A DNA stretch of 46,724 nt from Bacillota bacterium (GTDB lineage: Bacteria; Bacillota; Sulfobacillia; Sulfobacillales; Sulfobacillaceae). The stretch is taken from assembly GCA_023475835.1 (NCBI GenBank), contig JAMCVM010000223.1:1-46724 (forward strand), in the 5' to 3' direction. Under the pieces are notes generated by a model. That model was not told the origin of the DNA and searched no databases. It saw only the letters and a program-made list of their open reading frames with translations. Made by a program: the position numbers and the translations under genes. Positions 26,198 to 34,445 of the stretch are shown here, in pieces (positions within the stretch are counted from its first letter, which is position 1; each line of letters opens with the position of its first letter).

Positions 26198-26225
26198 AGC
26201 CGGGTGGCCTGTAAGCTACCCGGCT
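26198..26225 (-). terminator. attenuator-like hairpin at the end of the short leader ORF
   Basis: AGCCGGGTGGC (26198-26208) and GCTACCCGGCT (26215-26225) form an 11-bp stem with one wobble pair and a 6-base loop. On the minus strand it is followed by only TTT before GC, so it is a weak terminator at best. The stop codon of the short ORF lies exactly at its base. Confidence 0.45.
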
Positions 26226-26358
26226 ATATCTTGATTCGCTTAAATCCAGGGACAACCAAGAAAGAGAGATTGCAAGCAGAGGACAAACTACCATCATGGG
26301 AGCGACGAAATCTAACCATACGAGGAACGAAAGCCACATCAGCAGGATTTGCCAGCAT
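26224..26358 (-). CDS. possible 44-residue leader ORF upstream of dapA
   Basis: This short frame starts with an ATG preceded at about 6 bases by GGGGGG, the best ribosome site in the region, within the transcript of a strong minus-strand promoter. The product is basic, ends in a lysine-bearing FKRIKI, and its stop codon overlaps the base of the 26198-26225 hairpin. This is the geometry of a regulatory leader peptide for dapA, with only two closely spaced lysine codons at the end. I recognise no homologue. A second overlapping frame (start near 26339) encodes a hydrophobic peptide and could be the real one; neither may be real. Confidence 0.35.
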   Translation of the reverse strand: MLANPADVAFVPRMVRFRRSHDGSLSSACNLSFLVVPGFKRIKI

Positions 26359-26407
26359 TTCGTTCCCCCCTTTGCGGATAGCCATAGTTTCGGTAAACTT
26401 AAATTGG

Positions 26408-26436
26408 ATTATACGGGATGCAGGTTGGCTTGTAAA
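26408..26436 (-). promoter_or_regulatory. strong sigma-A-type promoter, probably of dapA
   Basis: Read on the minus strand, TTTACA (26431-26436) and TATAAT (26408-26413) are separated by 17 bases. The transcript would begin near 26402, about 320 bases before the dapA ATG, and would contain the short ORF, hairpin and pseudoknot element. Confidence 0.65.
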
Positions 26437-26515
26437 GTGCAATTTTGGGGTGGCATTCATGGGAACTCCCAGAGTTACGTGCTGGCACCTCCCGTCCCAA
26501 GACTTTAGCGGTGCT

Positions 26516-26569
26516 GTCAACTACCTCACCCTAAGGGGCGGAGCCTGAGGGAACTCGGGCTAGGTTGAC
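26516..26569. mobile_element. possible end of an IS200/IS605-type element
   Basis: GTCAAC (26516-26521) pairs with GTTGAC (26564-26569), and between them are nested imperfect hairpins built from CTCACCC/GGGGCGGAG. Such compact hairpins with this kind of motif are common at the ends of IS200/IS605 (TnpB-type) elements. No transposase gene is present in the region, so this could be a remnant, or an unrelated hairpin. The upstream part of the aminotransferase frame lies in it. Confidence 0.3.
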
Positions 26570-26660
26570 CGGGGAAAGCGGTATCCAACCCGTTAGGTTT
26601 GCGATGGGTCGCCAAGACGCACCGGCCAATGCTCACGAAAAAATTACCTACTCTGAGGAA

Positions 26661-27848
26661 GTGGAAATTATCGTACCCGCAGCGAGAATGGCGGATCTCC
26701 CGCCCTATTTATTTCTGGAATTGGACCGGTTGGCAGACAGTCGCCGGCAGTTGGGTCGAGACGTCATTAACCTCGGCGTCGGCGATCCCGACTTGCCGAC
26801 CCCCGATTACATCATCCGAGCGATGACCGAGGCTCTGCACCGGCAAATCAATCATCGCTACCCCAATTACCTAGGCAGTTCCGATTTTAGGCGCGCGGTC
26901 GCTGCCTGGTATCAAAAGCGGTTCGATGTAACGCTTGACTCTGTGGACGAGGTGGTCGGCCTGATCGGGTCCAAAGAAGGCATTGCGCATTTGATTTGGG
27001 CGATGGCCGGCCCAGGGGATTTGGTCTTAGTGCCGGATCCTGCTTATCCAGTCTATCGGACACAGACTGTTCTGGCCGGAGCTATGCCTTATCGGATGCC
27101 GCTCTTGCCGGGACTTGGATTTTTGCCGGATTTGGGAGCTATTCCAGAGTCGGTGTGGAGAAAGGCCAAGATGCTCTGGCTTAACTATCCGAACAATCCC
27201 ACCGGAGCCACGGCACCCTCCTCGTTTTTGGCGGAGGCGGTGGAGCGCTGTCGCACTTACGACGTCCTCTTGTGCCATGACAACGCTTACGCTGAGATGA
27301 GCTTTGACGGCTATCGGGCTCCCAGTGTTTTGGAAATCCCAGGAGCTCGGGACGTGGCTGTTGAATTTTATTCCTGGTCTAAGCCGTTTAATATGACAGG
27401 ATGGCGAGTGGCGGCGGCGGTGGGCAATTCGATTGCCATCAAGGCGTTGGGATTGATGAAGAGCCATTTGGATTCGGGGGTATTCACTGCGGTTCAGGAA
27501 GCCGCAATCGCTGCACTGGAAGGCAACCCGGAGGCGGTGTTCGAGCGAATGAATGCGGTCTATCGGACTCGTCGCGACCTTTTAGTCGACGGCTTGACCA
27601 AAGCCGAGCTGGTCGTGCCAACCCCCAAGGCAACGTTTTACTTGTGGTTTGCCACGCCGCGCGCCATGACCTCGGCGGAAGCCTCCAAATTCTTCCTCGA
27701 AGAGGCGGACACGGTGGTAACGCCGGGAAGTGCCTACGGCGAGCAAGGCGAGGGGTGGCTTAGGATTGCGCTGACCGAGTCGGAAGACCGCTTGCGCTTG
27801 GCCGTCGAACGGATGCAAGCGGCATTGTCGGCACTGCCTCGGGCCTAG
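26661..27848 (+). CDS. dapL: LL-diaminopimelate aminotransferase-like class I/II aminotransferase
   Basis: This is a PLP enzyme of fold type I. The N-terminal LPPYLFLELDRL and VINLGVGDPDLPTP segments are those of LL-diaminopimelate aminotransferases, which turn tetrahydrodipicolinate directly into LL-diaminopimelate. The PLP lysine is in SWSKPFNMTGW (residue 241 with the start used); NYPNNPTG and HDNAY are also present. The frame is open upstream to 26565, but family length supports a start near 26661-26688. GTG 26661 is very close to GAGGAA (26655-26660); an ATT at 26667 would have ideal spacing, and ATG 26688 is the first ATG. Alternative specificity (aspartate or other aminotransferase) is possible; dapA nearby supports DapL. 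The ASCH gene follows at 2 bases. Confidence 0.8.
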   Translation: MEIIVPAARMADLPPYLFLELDRLADSRRQLGRDVINLGVGDPDLPTPDYIIRAMTEALHRQINHRYPNYLGSSDFRRAVAAWYQKRFDVTLDSVDEVVGLIGSKEGIAHLIWAMAGPGDLVLVPDPAYPVYRTQTVLAGAMPYRMPLLPGLGFLPDLGAIPESVWRKAKMLWLNYPNNPTGATAPSSFLAEAVERCRTYDVLLCHDNAYAEMSFDGYRAPSVLEIPGARDVAVEFYSWSKPFNMTGWRVAAAVGNSIAIKALGLMKSHLDSGVFTAVQEAAIAALEGNPEAVFERMNAVYRTRRDLLVDGLTKAELVVPTPKATFYLWFATPRAMTSAEASKFFLEEADTVVTPGSAYGEQGEGWLRIALTESEDRLRLAVERMQAALSALPRA

Positions 27849-27850
27849 CG

Positions 27851-28435
27851 ATGGGGCGGAAAGTTCATTCTGAGAGAGGGACGGGGGATAATACTTTTAC
27901 CGACAGGAAGAGTGGTTCGCGCGTTGGTCCCGACGAACAGGATTACCAGCCGTCTGCTGGGTCTCAGCGGGAAGCATGGAAAAACCCACCAGGGGGTATG
28001 GCATCGGCTTCCCTGCGACTGGAATCGGACTATCCTAAGATTTCACCGATTGGTCGAGGGCTGGTGATTCGTCAGCCCTGGGCAGAGATGGTGGTGCGTG
28101 GTCAGAAGACTTGGGAGATTCGGGGCAAACCCACCCGGATTCGAGGAGATATTGCCATCATTGCCGCAGGCAGTGGCAGCATTATTGGAACCTGCCGTAT
28201 TATTTCCGTTCGGGGACCTCTGTCGTCGAATGAGTACGCCTTAGCGTATACCGAGCGAGGGGAAGCAGATGTCGAATCGCCAGAAATGCCCTATCTGAAG
28301 ACCTATGCCTGGGTATTGGACCAGGCTCGCCGCCTAAACAGTCCGATTCCCTATCTTCATCCCAAGGGTGCGGTTATCTGGGTGAGGCTGAGCGAACCGG
28401 TTCAAGCCGCTCTGCAGATTGGGCTCATGGCGTGA
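27851..28435 (+). CDS. ASCH-domain (PUA-like) protein
   Basis: The C-terminal 130 residues form an ASCH domain: GLVIRQPWAEMVVRGQKTWEIRG, then IIGTCRIISV and a C-terminal AVIWVRL strand. ASCH domains resemble PUA RNA-binding domains and are thought to bind RNA or modified nucleotides. The first 50 residues are polar and without known domain. The start is unclear: ATG 27851 directly follows dapL but has no obvious ribosome site; an in-frame ATG at 27998 has GGGGG almost touching it. It is translationally linked to dapL by position but no common function is evident. Confidence 0.65.
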   Translation: MGRKVHSERGTGDNTFTDRKSGSRVGPDEQDYQPSAGSQREAWKNPPGGMASASLRLESDYPKISPIGRGLVIRQPWAEMVVRGQKTWEIRGKPTRIRGDIAIIAAGSGSIIGTCRIISVRGPLSSNEYALAYTERGEADVESPEMPYLKTYAWVLDQARRLNSPIPYLHPKGAVIWVRLSEPVQAALQIGLMA

Positions 28436-28522
28436 CCGGCCCAGCAAACACCCTTCTCTGGGTTGTGCTCAGAGGCTTTTGACGGATCGTTGGGGAAGAA
28501 TCAAGCAATAGGGCATTTCCTC

Positions 28523-28544
28523 CGGTCCTTTGGGCCGTCTTTTT
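28523..28544 (+). terminator. rho-independent terminator of the dapL-ASCH unit
   Basis: CGGTCC (28523-28528) and GGGCCG (28532-28537) form a 6-bp stem (one wobble) with a TTT loop, followed by TCTTTTT. A second perfect inverted repeat, GATGAGGGAT (28558-28567) with ATCCCTCATC (28578-28587), follows without T run. Confidence 0.6.
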
Positions 28545-28722
28545 GAGTCCGTCATCGGATGAGGGATTGGGTCTGCCATCCCTCATCGCTTAGAGACGGC
28601 CACGGTTGATGAGAGCGGCCCGACACCGAACGCACCAGCGTAGCAATCGGGTCAGTGCAGAATAGTTCTGCCGGGCTAGGTGACTCCATTGGATCTCGGC
28701 CGGTGGCGGTGGCAAACATAGA

Positions 28723-28760
28723 CAGCGGGGGCGGCTTCGAAAATGAAGTCGCCCCCGCTG
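28723..28760 (-). terminator. hairpin downstream of leuD
   Basis: A 16-bp GC-rich stem, CAGCGGGGGCGGCTTC (28723-28738) with GAAGTCGCCCCCGCTG (28745-28760) with one wobble pair, lies 10 bases after the leuD stop. The T run on the minus strand is interrupted, but the stem is strong. Confidence 0.55.
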
Positions 28761-28769
28761 TGGAGAGAT

Positions 28770-29357
28770 TTAGGCCCGCTGGGTTTCGTATGCGGAAATC
28801 GCTGATTCGTGGGCCAGCGTTCGGGCAATGTCATCTAGGCCATGCATTAAGGTGTCTTGTTGATAGGGCGTGAGGGCAAATCCAAAGTCTATAGTGCGTT
28901 TGCTGTCAAATACCCTGAGCGCCTCTAAGTCAACGGTCAAAGTGAGCGCCGAATGTTGGCTGCGATGCATGATGACGCCCACCTCGGGTGGGGTCAGGAT
29001 CAGCGGCAACATGCCGTTTTTTAAGCAATTTTGATAAAAAATATCGGCGAACGAACTAGATATAATCACGCGGAATCCATAGTCATTGAGAGCCCAGGGT
29101 GCGTGTTCGCGAGAAGATCCGCAACCAAAATTGGGCCCGGCGACTAAGATGCTGGCCCCCTGATACTGAGGCTGGTTGAGGACGAATTCCGGGTTGGGAC
29201 TCTGGTCTTGGCGATAGCGCCAGTCAAAAAACAAAAACTCGCCAAATCCGGAACGTTCGACGCGTTTAAGAAACTGTTTGGGAATGATTTGATCGGTGTC
29301 GATATTGGCCCGTTCCATGGGGACGACGAGCCCGGTGTGGCGAACTAAAGGTTCCAT
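28770..29357 (-). CDS. leuD: 3-isopropylmalate dehydratase small subunit
   Basis: This is the swivel subunit (195 residues) that with LeuC isomerises 2- to 3-isopropylmalate in leucine synthesis, and citramalate to beta-methylmalate in the CimA route. Family motifs seen are NIDTDQIIPKQFLKR, the GPNFGCGSSREHAPWAL loop, and FADIFYQNCLKNG. GGAGGA is 6 bases upstream of the ATG. It follows leuC at about 50 bases on the same strand and ends at a strong hairpin. Confidence 0.95.
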   Translation of the reverse strand: MEPLVRHTGLVVPMERANIDTDQIIPKQFLKRVERSGFGEFLFFDWRYRQDQSPNPEFVLNQPQYQGASILVAGPNFGCGSSREHAPWALNDYGFRVIISSSFADIFYQNCLKNGMLPLILTPPEVGVIMHRSQHSALTLTVDLEALRVFDSKRTIDFGFALTPYQQDTLMHGLDDIARTLAHESAISAYETQRA

Positions 29358-29406
29358 AAATAATCCTCCTTCTTCCTAAATCCATCGCCCTCGGGATAAT
29401 GTGGGC

Positions 29407-30816
29407 TTAGTTGGCACTCAACCACTCTCGAACGTCCACGAAGTGGCCGGCGATGGCGGCGGCCGCGGCCATCTCAGGGCTGACGAGGTGAGTCCGTCCA
29501 CCTCGGCCTTGACGGCCCTCGAAATTTCGGTTGGAAGTCGATGCGGAGCGTTCCCCGGGCTGAAGAATGTCTGGATTCATGCCTAGGCACATGCTGCATC
29601 CGGGTTCGCGCCACTGCATGCCGGCTGCGATAAAAATCTTGTCTAGGCCCAACAATTCCGCTTCCCGTTTAACTCGTCCAGACCCGGGCACGACCATGGC
29701 TTGAATGCCTGGCGCTACGGACTTCCCCTCCACAATAGCGGCTGCGCGCTTCAAATCTTCCAAACGCCCGTTGGTACAAGAACCGATGAAGACGCGGTCG
29801 ATCTCTATCTCCTGCATTGGAGTGTTGGGCTTTAGCCCCATATACTCCAAGGCCAGTCGAACGGATTCGGATTCGACGGGATCGTCGAACTGCAAGGGGT
29901 CGGGAACCTTGCCGTCGATGGTCGTCACCATGCCAGGACTGGTGCCCCAGGTGACCATGGGGGCGAGTTGAGATACGTCTACTTCGACTAAATGGTCAAA
30001 TTGGGCACCGGGGTCGGTGGCAAAGGTCAACCAGCGCTCACGAAATCGAGGGTACTCGTCCGCTGACGGCCCATGCGGACGATTTTTTAAATAGCGCACC
30101 GTGGTTTCATCGGGCGAAACCATGCCAGCGCGCGCACCAGCCTCAATACTCATGTTGCACAGTGTCATCCGTTCTTCCATGTTCAAGGCATGAACGGCCT
30201 CGCCGGTGTATTCGATCACGTATCCCGTAGCCCCTGATGTGCCGATTTGGCCGATGAGGCCCAAGATCATATCTTTTGGGGTTACACCAAAAGGGGTCGT
30301 CCCCACGAATCGCACTTCCATGGTCTTGGGGCGGCTTTGGATTAAACATTGGGTAGCCAAGACATGCTCGACTTCGCTGGTGCCAATGCCAAAAGCCAGG
30401 GCACCAAAGGCGCCGTGGGTGGCGGTATGGCTGTCTCCGCAGACGATGGTCATGCCGGGTTGGGTTAATCCTTGTTCAGGTCCGATAATATGAACAATGC
30501 CCTGATCGGGATGATGCAGATTGAACAGGGGGATGTTGAACTCCCGGCAATTCTTTTCCAGCAAGTCCATTTGTTTAAGAGCAATCGGGTCTTGAATCGG
30601 AAGGCTTCGGTCGGTGGTGGGAACGTTGTGGTCCATGACGGCGAAAGTGCGTTCGGGTCTTCGCACCGGGCGTCCGGCCATTCGCAGTCCTTCAAAAGCC
30701 TGCGGGGATGTGACCTCGTGGACTAAATGCAGATCGATATAGAGCAACGCCGGTTGTTCCGGTTCCTGCAGAACGAGATGGCTCTCCCAAATCTTGTCGA
30801 ACAAAGTTTTCGGCAT
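29407..30816 (-). CDS. leuC: 3-isopropylmalate dehydratase large subunit
   Basis: This is the aconitase-type catalytic subunit (469 residues). The three cysteines binding the 4Fe-4S cluster are Cys347 (IGSCTNGR), Cys407 and Cys410 (CSMCLG), identical in position to E. coli LeuC. ATG 30816 is chosen because the family begins here ([10 protein letters not shown]) and AGGATGGTGA lies about 8 bases upstream; the longer frame from 30864 adds 16 non-conserved residues. It is divergent from a LysR-type regulator gene. The 200-base space between has a hairpin AGGCCG/CGGCCT (30902-30907 with 30924-30929) in the leuC leader. Confidence 0.95.
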   Translation of the reverse strand: MPKTLFDKIWESHLVLQEPEQPALLYIDLHLVHEVTSPQAFEGLRMAGRPVRRPERTFAVMDHNVPTTDRSLPIQDPIALKQMDLLEKNCREFNIPLFNLHHPDQGIVHIIGPEQGLTQPGMTIVCGDSHTATHGAFGALAFGIGTSEVEHVLATQCLIQSRPKTMEVRFVGTTPFGVTPKDMILGLIGQIGTSGATGYVIEYTGEAVHALNMEERMTLCNMSIEAGARAGMVSPDETTVRYLKNRPHGPSADEYPRFRERWLTFATDPGAQFDHLVEVDVSQLAPMVTWGTSPGMVTTIDGKVPDPLQFDDPVESESVRLALEYMGLKPNTPMQEIEIDRVFIGSCTNGRLEDLKRAAAIVEGKSVAPGIQAMVVPGSGRVKREAELLGLDKIFIAAGMQWREPGCSMCLGMNPDILQPGERSASTSNRNFEGRQGRGGRTHLVSPEMAAAAAIAGHFVDVREWLSAN

Positions 30817-31017
30817 AAACTCACCATCCTTTTGTAATGACTGTGTGAAGGCAATATCCCCCATGTGTCCCCGTCGCGACGCGGCAACGACTCGATATGA
30901 TAGGCCGAGCCTTGAGGCGATGGCGGCCTGCCCTCAGTGCCCAACTCAAGTCTAGTATAGCTCGAAGGATCAGATGCGTCTAAGATATCGTTTCTATTTG
31001 TGCTATAGTGAATAACT
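30817..31017. promoter_or_regulatory. leuC / lysR divergent control region
   Basis: This 201-bp gap must hold two divergent promoters. ATAGTgaatAACTAT (31005-31019), an inverted repeat of LysR T-N11-A type, lies at the regulator start, and TATAGT (31004-31009) is a good -10 only 8 bases from its ATG. On the minus strand TATACT (about 30955-30960) is a candidate -10 for leuC, and a hairpin AGCGCG-like stem with GCC/GGC core (30902-30929) lies in the leuC leader. The -35 elements are weak. Confidence 0.4.
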
Positions 31018-31995
31018 ATGAACGACTCAGAGATTGACATTCGCATCTTGCGCTATATCCTAGCTATTGCCGATCACCGCAGTTTTACCCGGGCGGCACA
31101 AGCATTGAATATTGCCCAGCCTTCTTTAAGTCAGCAAATTCTGAGATTAGAAAATTCGCTGGGAGCTCCGATTTTCTTCAGACACTCGGGTGGGGTGACT
31201 CCGACGAGCCTAGGGGCTACTTTGTTGGAGCGTGGCCGGGCGATTGTGGTGCTACACGACGATCTCATTCGCGAACTGAAAGAGGATCATGACCACCGGG
31301 CTGGCACGCTCACATTGGGCAGTCCATCGATTACGGGCGGCCACTTGCTGCCGCCGTGGTTGGCTCGATACCGAGCGCAATTTCCTGACGTTAAAGTGAA
31401 ACTTATTGAACAATCGCCTGAGCAACTGGAAGAATTGACCGACCGCGGCATCATCGATCTCTGTCTGTTGGCGCTGCCCCTGCACAGGGCTCAACTCGAA
31501 ACCTATCCGGTGTTAACTGAAGGCATCGTGCTGGTCTTGCCGACCGTACCCACGAGTTGGATGCCGCCTTCGTGGTGCCTATGGTACTTGCAGGCGGAGG
31601 TTCCGATGAGGGCGGAACCAGAACCCGTGGCTTTGGCCGTGATGTCCGAGTCCCCCTTTATCCTTTTGAAAGAAGGATATGGATTTAGGCAGACCGTGTT
31701 GTCGTTGTGTGCTACCTCGGGGTTTCAACCCAATGTGGTTTTTGAAACCGCAAACATTGAAACCGCCCAGGCCTTGGCAGCGCATGGCCATGGAGTCACC
31801 TTGGTGCCGGAAATGGTGATGGTCAAGGACGCACCCGGCATGCCGCGCTATCTCCGATTGCAAGAAGCCCCGACCCGTACCTTGGTTCTTGCTCGACGCC
31901 AAGATCGGTACCTAAGCCAGGCTGCCCGGGATTTCATAGGCCTCATCCCCGGATCGCCCATCGTCAGAGCACCCAAGGCGTCGGCTCCTGGCTAG
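31018..31995 (+). CDS. LysR-family transcriptional regulator
   Basis: This is a 325-residue LysR regulator. The N-terminal winged helix-turn-helix reads RILRYILAIADHRSFTRAA... with AQPSLSQQILRLE in the recognition helix; the rest is the substrate-binding-protein-like effector domain. It diverges from leuC across 201 bases, so leucine-pathway control (for example by a pathway intermediate) is plausible but inferred. The ATG has no Shine-Dalgarno sequence and lies about 8 bases from a TATAGT box, so it may be translated from a leaderless mRNA. Confidence 0.88.
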   Translation: MNDSEIDIRILRYILAIADHRSFTRAAQALNIAQPSLSQQILRLENSLGAPIFFRHSGGVTPTSLGATLLERGRAIVVLHDDLIRELKEDHDHRAGTLTLGSPSITGGHLLPPWLARYRAQFPDVKVKLIEQSPEQLEELTDRGIIDLCLLALPLHRAQLETYPVLTEGIVLVLPTVPTSWMPPSWCLWYLQAEVPMRAEPEPVALAVMSESPFILLKEGYGFRQTVLSLCATSGFQPNVVFETANIETAQALAAHGHGVTLVPEMVMVKDAPGMPRYLRLQEAPTRTLVLARRQDRYLSQAARDFIGLIPGSPIVRAPKASAPG

Positions 31996-32118
31996 ATCCG
32001 TGCATTCAGACTGTGAGGCATAGTCAGGCGGGCCGGGGCCTCGGTTAAGGAGACCCACGGCGCCGACATCATCGACGGAGACTATCGCCAAAGTGGGACC
32101 TTAGACTCTCCCATTCGG

Positions 32119-32148
32119 TTGACAACCGAGGAGAGAGCCCGATATAGT
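32119..32148 (+). promoter_or_regulatory. promoter of the T-box-proBA unit
   Basis: TTGACA (32119-32124), a perfect -35, and TATAGT (32143-32148) are separated by 18 bases. Transcription should start near 32155, just before the T-box leader. Confidence 0.75.
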
Positions 32149-32154
32149 GAAGAC

Positions 32155-32392
32155 AGGACCCATAACATACCGTTACCGCGATGATGAAGCCGGGATGACT
32201 GACCGTACGCAGCGAGCCGATGAGGGTGGAAGATCGGCACGGATAGGGAAATCCAACCCACTTTTGAGCGTTCCGACGAAAGTCGGACGGAGTCCCCCGA
32301 TATGGGACGTAAGCGGTCGACAAGGACAGTCGGCAACTGAGGTGGTACCGCGGATTTTTAATTCGCCCTCGCTAAATGAGGGCGGTTTTTGT
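32155..32392 (+). promoter_or_regulatory. T-box riboswitch leader of proBA
   Basis: The leader has the hallmark T-box sequence GGTGGTACCGCG (32341-32352), which pairs with the acceptor end of uncharged tRNA, and a mutually exclusive intrinsic terminator CGCCCTC-gctaaat-GAGGGCG followed by TTTTT (32364-32390). Upstream, GCGAGCCGATGAGGGTGGAAG is the usual stem II/S-turn type region, and GTCCC/GGGAC forms stem III. Stem I is short. In the proline-biosynthesis context the specifier is expected to be a proline codon; CCG at 32203-32205 is a candidate. Transcription of proBA would be allowed when tRNA-Pro is uncharged. Confidence 0.88.
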
Positions 32393-32406
32393 TGGGAGGA
32401 TGAATT

Positions 32407-33180
32407 GTGCGGATCGTTGTTAAAATCGGCACTTCCAATCTTTGCGATAGCCAGGGACGTTTGGATGCAGAGAAAATTGACGGATTTTCCCGCCAATTGA
32501 TAAAGTTGTATCAGGACGGACACCAATTGCTGGTGGTTTCTTCCGGCGCGGTCGGCGCCGGCATCGGAGCGGTTGGAAGACGCCCGCGAACCGTTCAGGA
32601 AAAGCAAGCGTTGGCAGCCGTCGGCCAAGCTCATCTGATTCACGCCTGGCATCAACACTTGGGTACGGTCATTCCCGCCCAAATTTTGGTCAGCGGATAC
32701 GATCTGACCGTGGAAGAGAGGCGCCGGAATTCGTCTCGCACGCTGGAACAACTGGTCGCTTGGGGAATTTTGCCGATTATCAACGAAAATGATAGCGTGG
32801 CGGACGAAGAGATTCGCATAGGTGACAACGACACGCTGGCCGCTCGCGTCGCCTGTTTGATGGTGGCCGATCTCCTGATTTTGTTGTCAGACGTTGACGG
32901 CCTATTTACCGACGACCCAAATCGTCATGCTGGCGCGCAAAAGATTGTTCAGGTGTCTTGGGTGACCCGGGAACATTTCAATGCTACAGCCGAGTCAGGG
33001 CCGTTTGGCACCGGAGGAATGGCCACGAAATTGCAAGCGGCAATTATTTGTCAGGATCAAGGGATTCCTATGGTGTTAGCCAATGGGCAAGTACCCGAGG
33101 TGTTAAGTCGGATCATCGCCGGTGACCGGGATTGCGGCACCTGGTTTATGGCCCATCGCGGAGAGGATGTGGAAAAATGA
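32407..33180 (+). CDS. proB: glutamate 5-kinase without PUA domain
   Basis: This enzyme phosphorylates glutamate in the first step of proline synthesis. The 257-residue protein has only the amino-acid kinase domain: MRIVVKIGTSNL (ATP site), VSSGAVGAGIG, NENDSVADEE and the GTGGMATKLQAA loop. The C-terminal PUA domain of E. coli or B. subtilis ProB (about 370 residues) is absent; kinases of this short form are known. GTG 32407 is chosen with GGAGGA 6 bases upstream. The stop overlaps the proA start by 4 bases (ATGA). Confidence 0.93.
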   Translation: MRIVVKIGTSNLCDSQGRLDAEKIDGFSRQLIKLYQDGHQLLVVSSGAVGAGIGAVGRRPRTVQEKQALAAVGQAHLIHAWHQHLGTVIPAQILVSGYDLTVEERRRNSSRTLEQLVAWGILPIINENDSVADEEIRIGDNDTLAARVACLMVADLLILLSDVDGLFTDDPNRHAGAQKIVQVSWVTREHFNATAESGPFGTGGMATKLQAAIICQDQGIPMVLANGQVPEVLSRIIAGDRDCGTWFMAHRGEDVEK

Positions 33181-34445
33181 ACAATTCAGAAGTGGGGGAC
33201 AATCCCTTGCAGTCGGTGCTGCTTCGAGCTCGACAGGCACAAGTCGAGGTCGCTCGAGTGCCGCTTCAGGAGCGCAATCGGGTGTTGATGGAAATGGCGG
33301 CTGTCTTGCGGCAAGCATCGCCGGATATTGACTTGGCCAACCAGGAGGATGTTCAGAGTGCAAAAGATTCTGGCTTGGCCGAGACCTTGGTTAAGCGCTT
33401 GTATCTTACCAATGCCAAGATTGAAGGGCTGGCCCGTTCTCTTGAGGCCTTGGTGGGGCTGGCAGACCCCATAGGACGGGGCCAAGGGCGAACGGTGCTC
33501 GCCAATGGCTTGGCATTGGAGACGATTCGGGTGCCTCTCGGGGTGATCGGCCTGATTTTTGAGAGCCGGCCGGGAGTGGCGGTAGAAGCTGGGGGATTGG
33601 CAGTAAAAAGCGGCAACGCAATCATCCTTCGCGGCGGAAAAGAGGCTAAACGGAGCATCCAAGCCCTGGCTGACGCGTGGAGAAAGGCTCTTGAGAGAGT
33701 CGGTTTGCCTCGAGACTTGATCCAGTGCCTTGATGATCCCGACCGTCGCCTGGCCGAAGCGCTGATGCATTTGCACGGTTTGGATCTGTTGATTCCGCGA
33801 GGCGGACGAGGCCTCATCGAAACGGTGGTCCACCACGCCACCGTACCTGTGATTGAAACCGGCATTGGCAATTGCCATCTATATGTCGACGGGTCAGCCG
33901 ACTTGGATATGGCGCTTCACATTTTGGCCGATGGCAAACTAGGCAATCCGTCCGTGTGCAATGCGCTGGAAACCCTTCTGGTGCACCGCCAAGTCGCCCC
34001 CGCTTTTCTACCTCTGGCACATCAGCGGCTGGCTAAAGAGGGGGTCGTGTTCCACGGCGATCTGGAGTCTCGGCAGTGGGTCTCGGCAATGCTGCCTGCG
34101 ACAGATGAAGACTATGCCGAGGAATATCTTGGTCTTGAAATCGCGGTCAAAGTGGTGGCGGACGTGAACGAGGCATTGAAGCATATCGCGCAATATGGAT
34201 CGAATCACTCAGAAGCCATTGTTGCGGATAGTTATGCCGTGGGTCAGACCTTCCTGGACGAGGTGGATGCGGCGGCCGTATATTGGAATGCTTCGACACG
34301 ATTCACGGATGGATTCGAGTTTGGCTTGGGAGCGGAGGTTGGCATTAGCACGCAAAAGCTTCATGCTCGTGGACCAATGGGCCTGGAAGCCTTGACCACT
34401 TGGAAGACGATCGCTTACGGCAGTGGCCAAACCCGGGACCTTTGA
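33177..34445 (+). CDS. proA: gamma-glutamyl phosphate reductase
   Basis: This aldehyde-dehydrogenase-fold enzyme reduces glutamyl 5-phosphate to glutamate semialdehyde with NADPH. The catalytic cysteine is Cys261 in GNPSVCNALETLL; FESRPGVAVEAGGL, LRGGKEA and FGLGAEVGIST are further family motifs. ATG 33177 overlaps the proB stop, with GAGAGGA 9 bases upstream, so the 422-residue product is of normal length; the longer upstream frame is not used. proB-proA form one operon under the T-box. No terminator was seen after it. Confidence 0.95.
   Translation: MNNSEVGDNPLQSVLLRARQAQVEVARVPLQERNRVLMEMAAVLRQASPDIDLANQEDVQSAKDSGLAETLVKRLYLTNAKIEGLARSLEALVGLADPIGRGQGRTVLANGLALETIRVPLGVIGLIFESRPGVAVEAGGLAVKSGNAIILRGGKEAKRSIQALADAWRKALERVGLPRDLIQCLDDPDRRLAEALMHLHGLDLLIPRGGRGLIETVVHHATVPVIETGIGNCHLYVDGSADLDMALHILADGKLGNPSVCNALETLLVHRQVAPAFLPLAHQRLAKEGVVFHGDLESRQWVSAMLPATDEDYAEEYLGLEIAVKVVADVNEALKHIAQYGSNHSEAIVADSYAVGQTFLDEVDAAAVYWNASTRFTDGFEFGLGAEVGISTQKLHARGPMGLEALTTWKTIAYGSGQTRDL

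Noticed and set aside
26190-26226. Cyclic di-GMP riboswitch, suggested by GGCAAAGCC followed by a hairpin
   Set aside because: The first half of the consensus and the expected three-helix layout are not present on either strand.
26085-26440. Lysine riboswitch in front of dapA
   Set aside because: The conserved core segments of that class could not be found in the leader.
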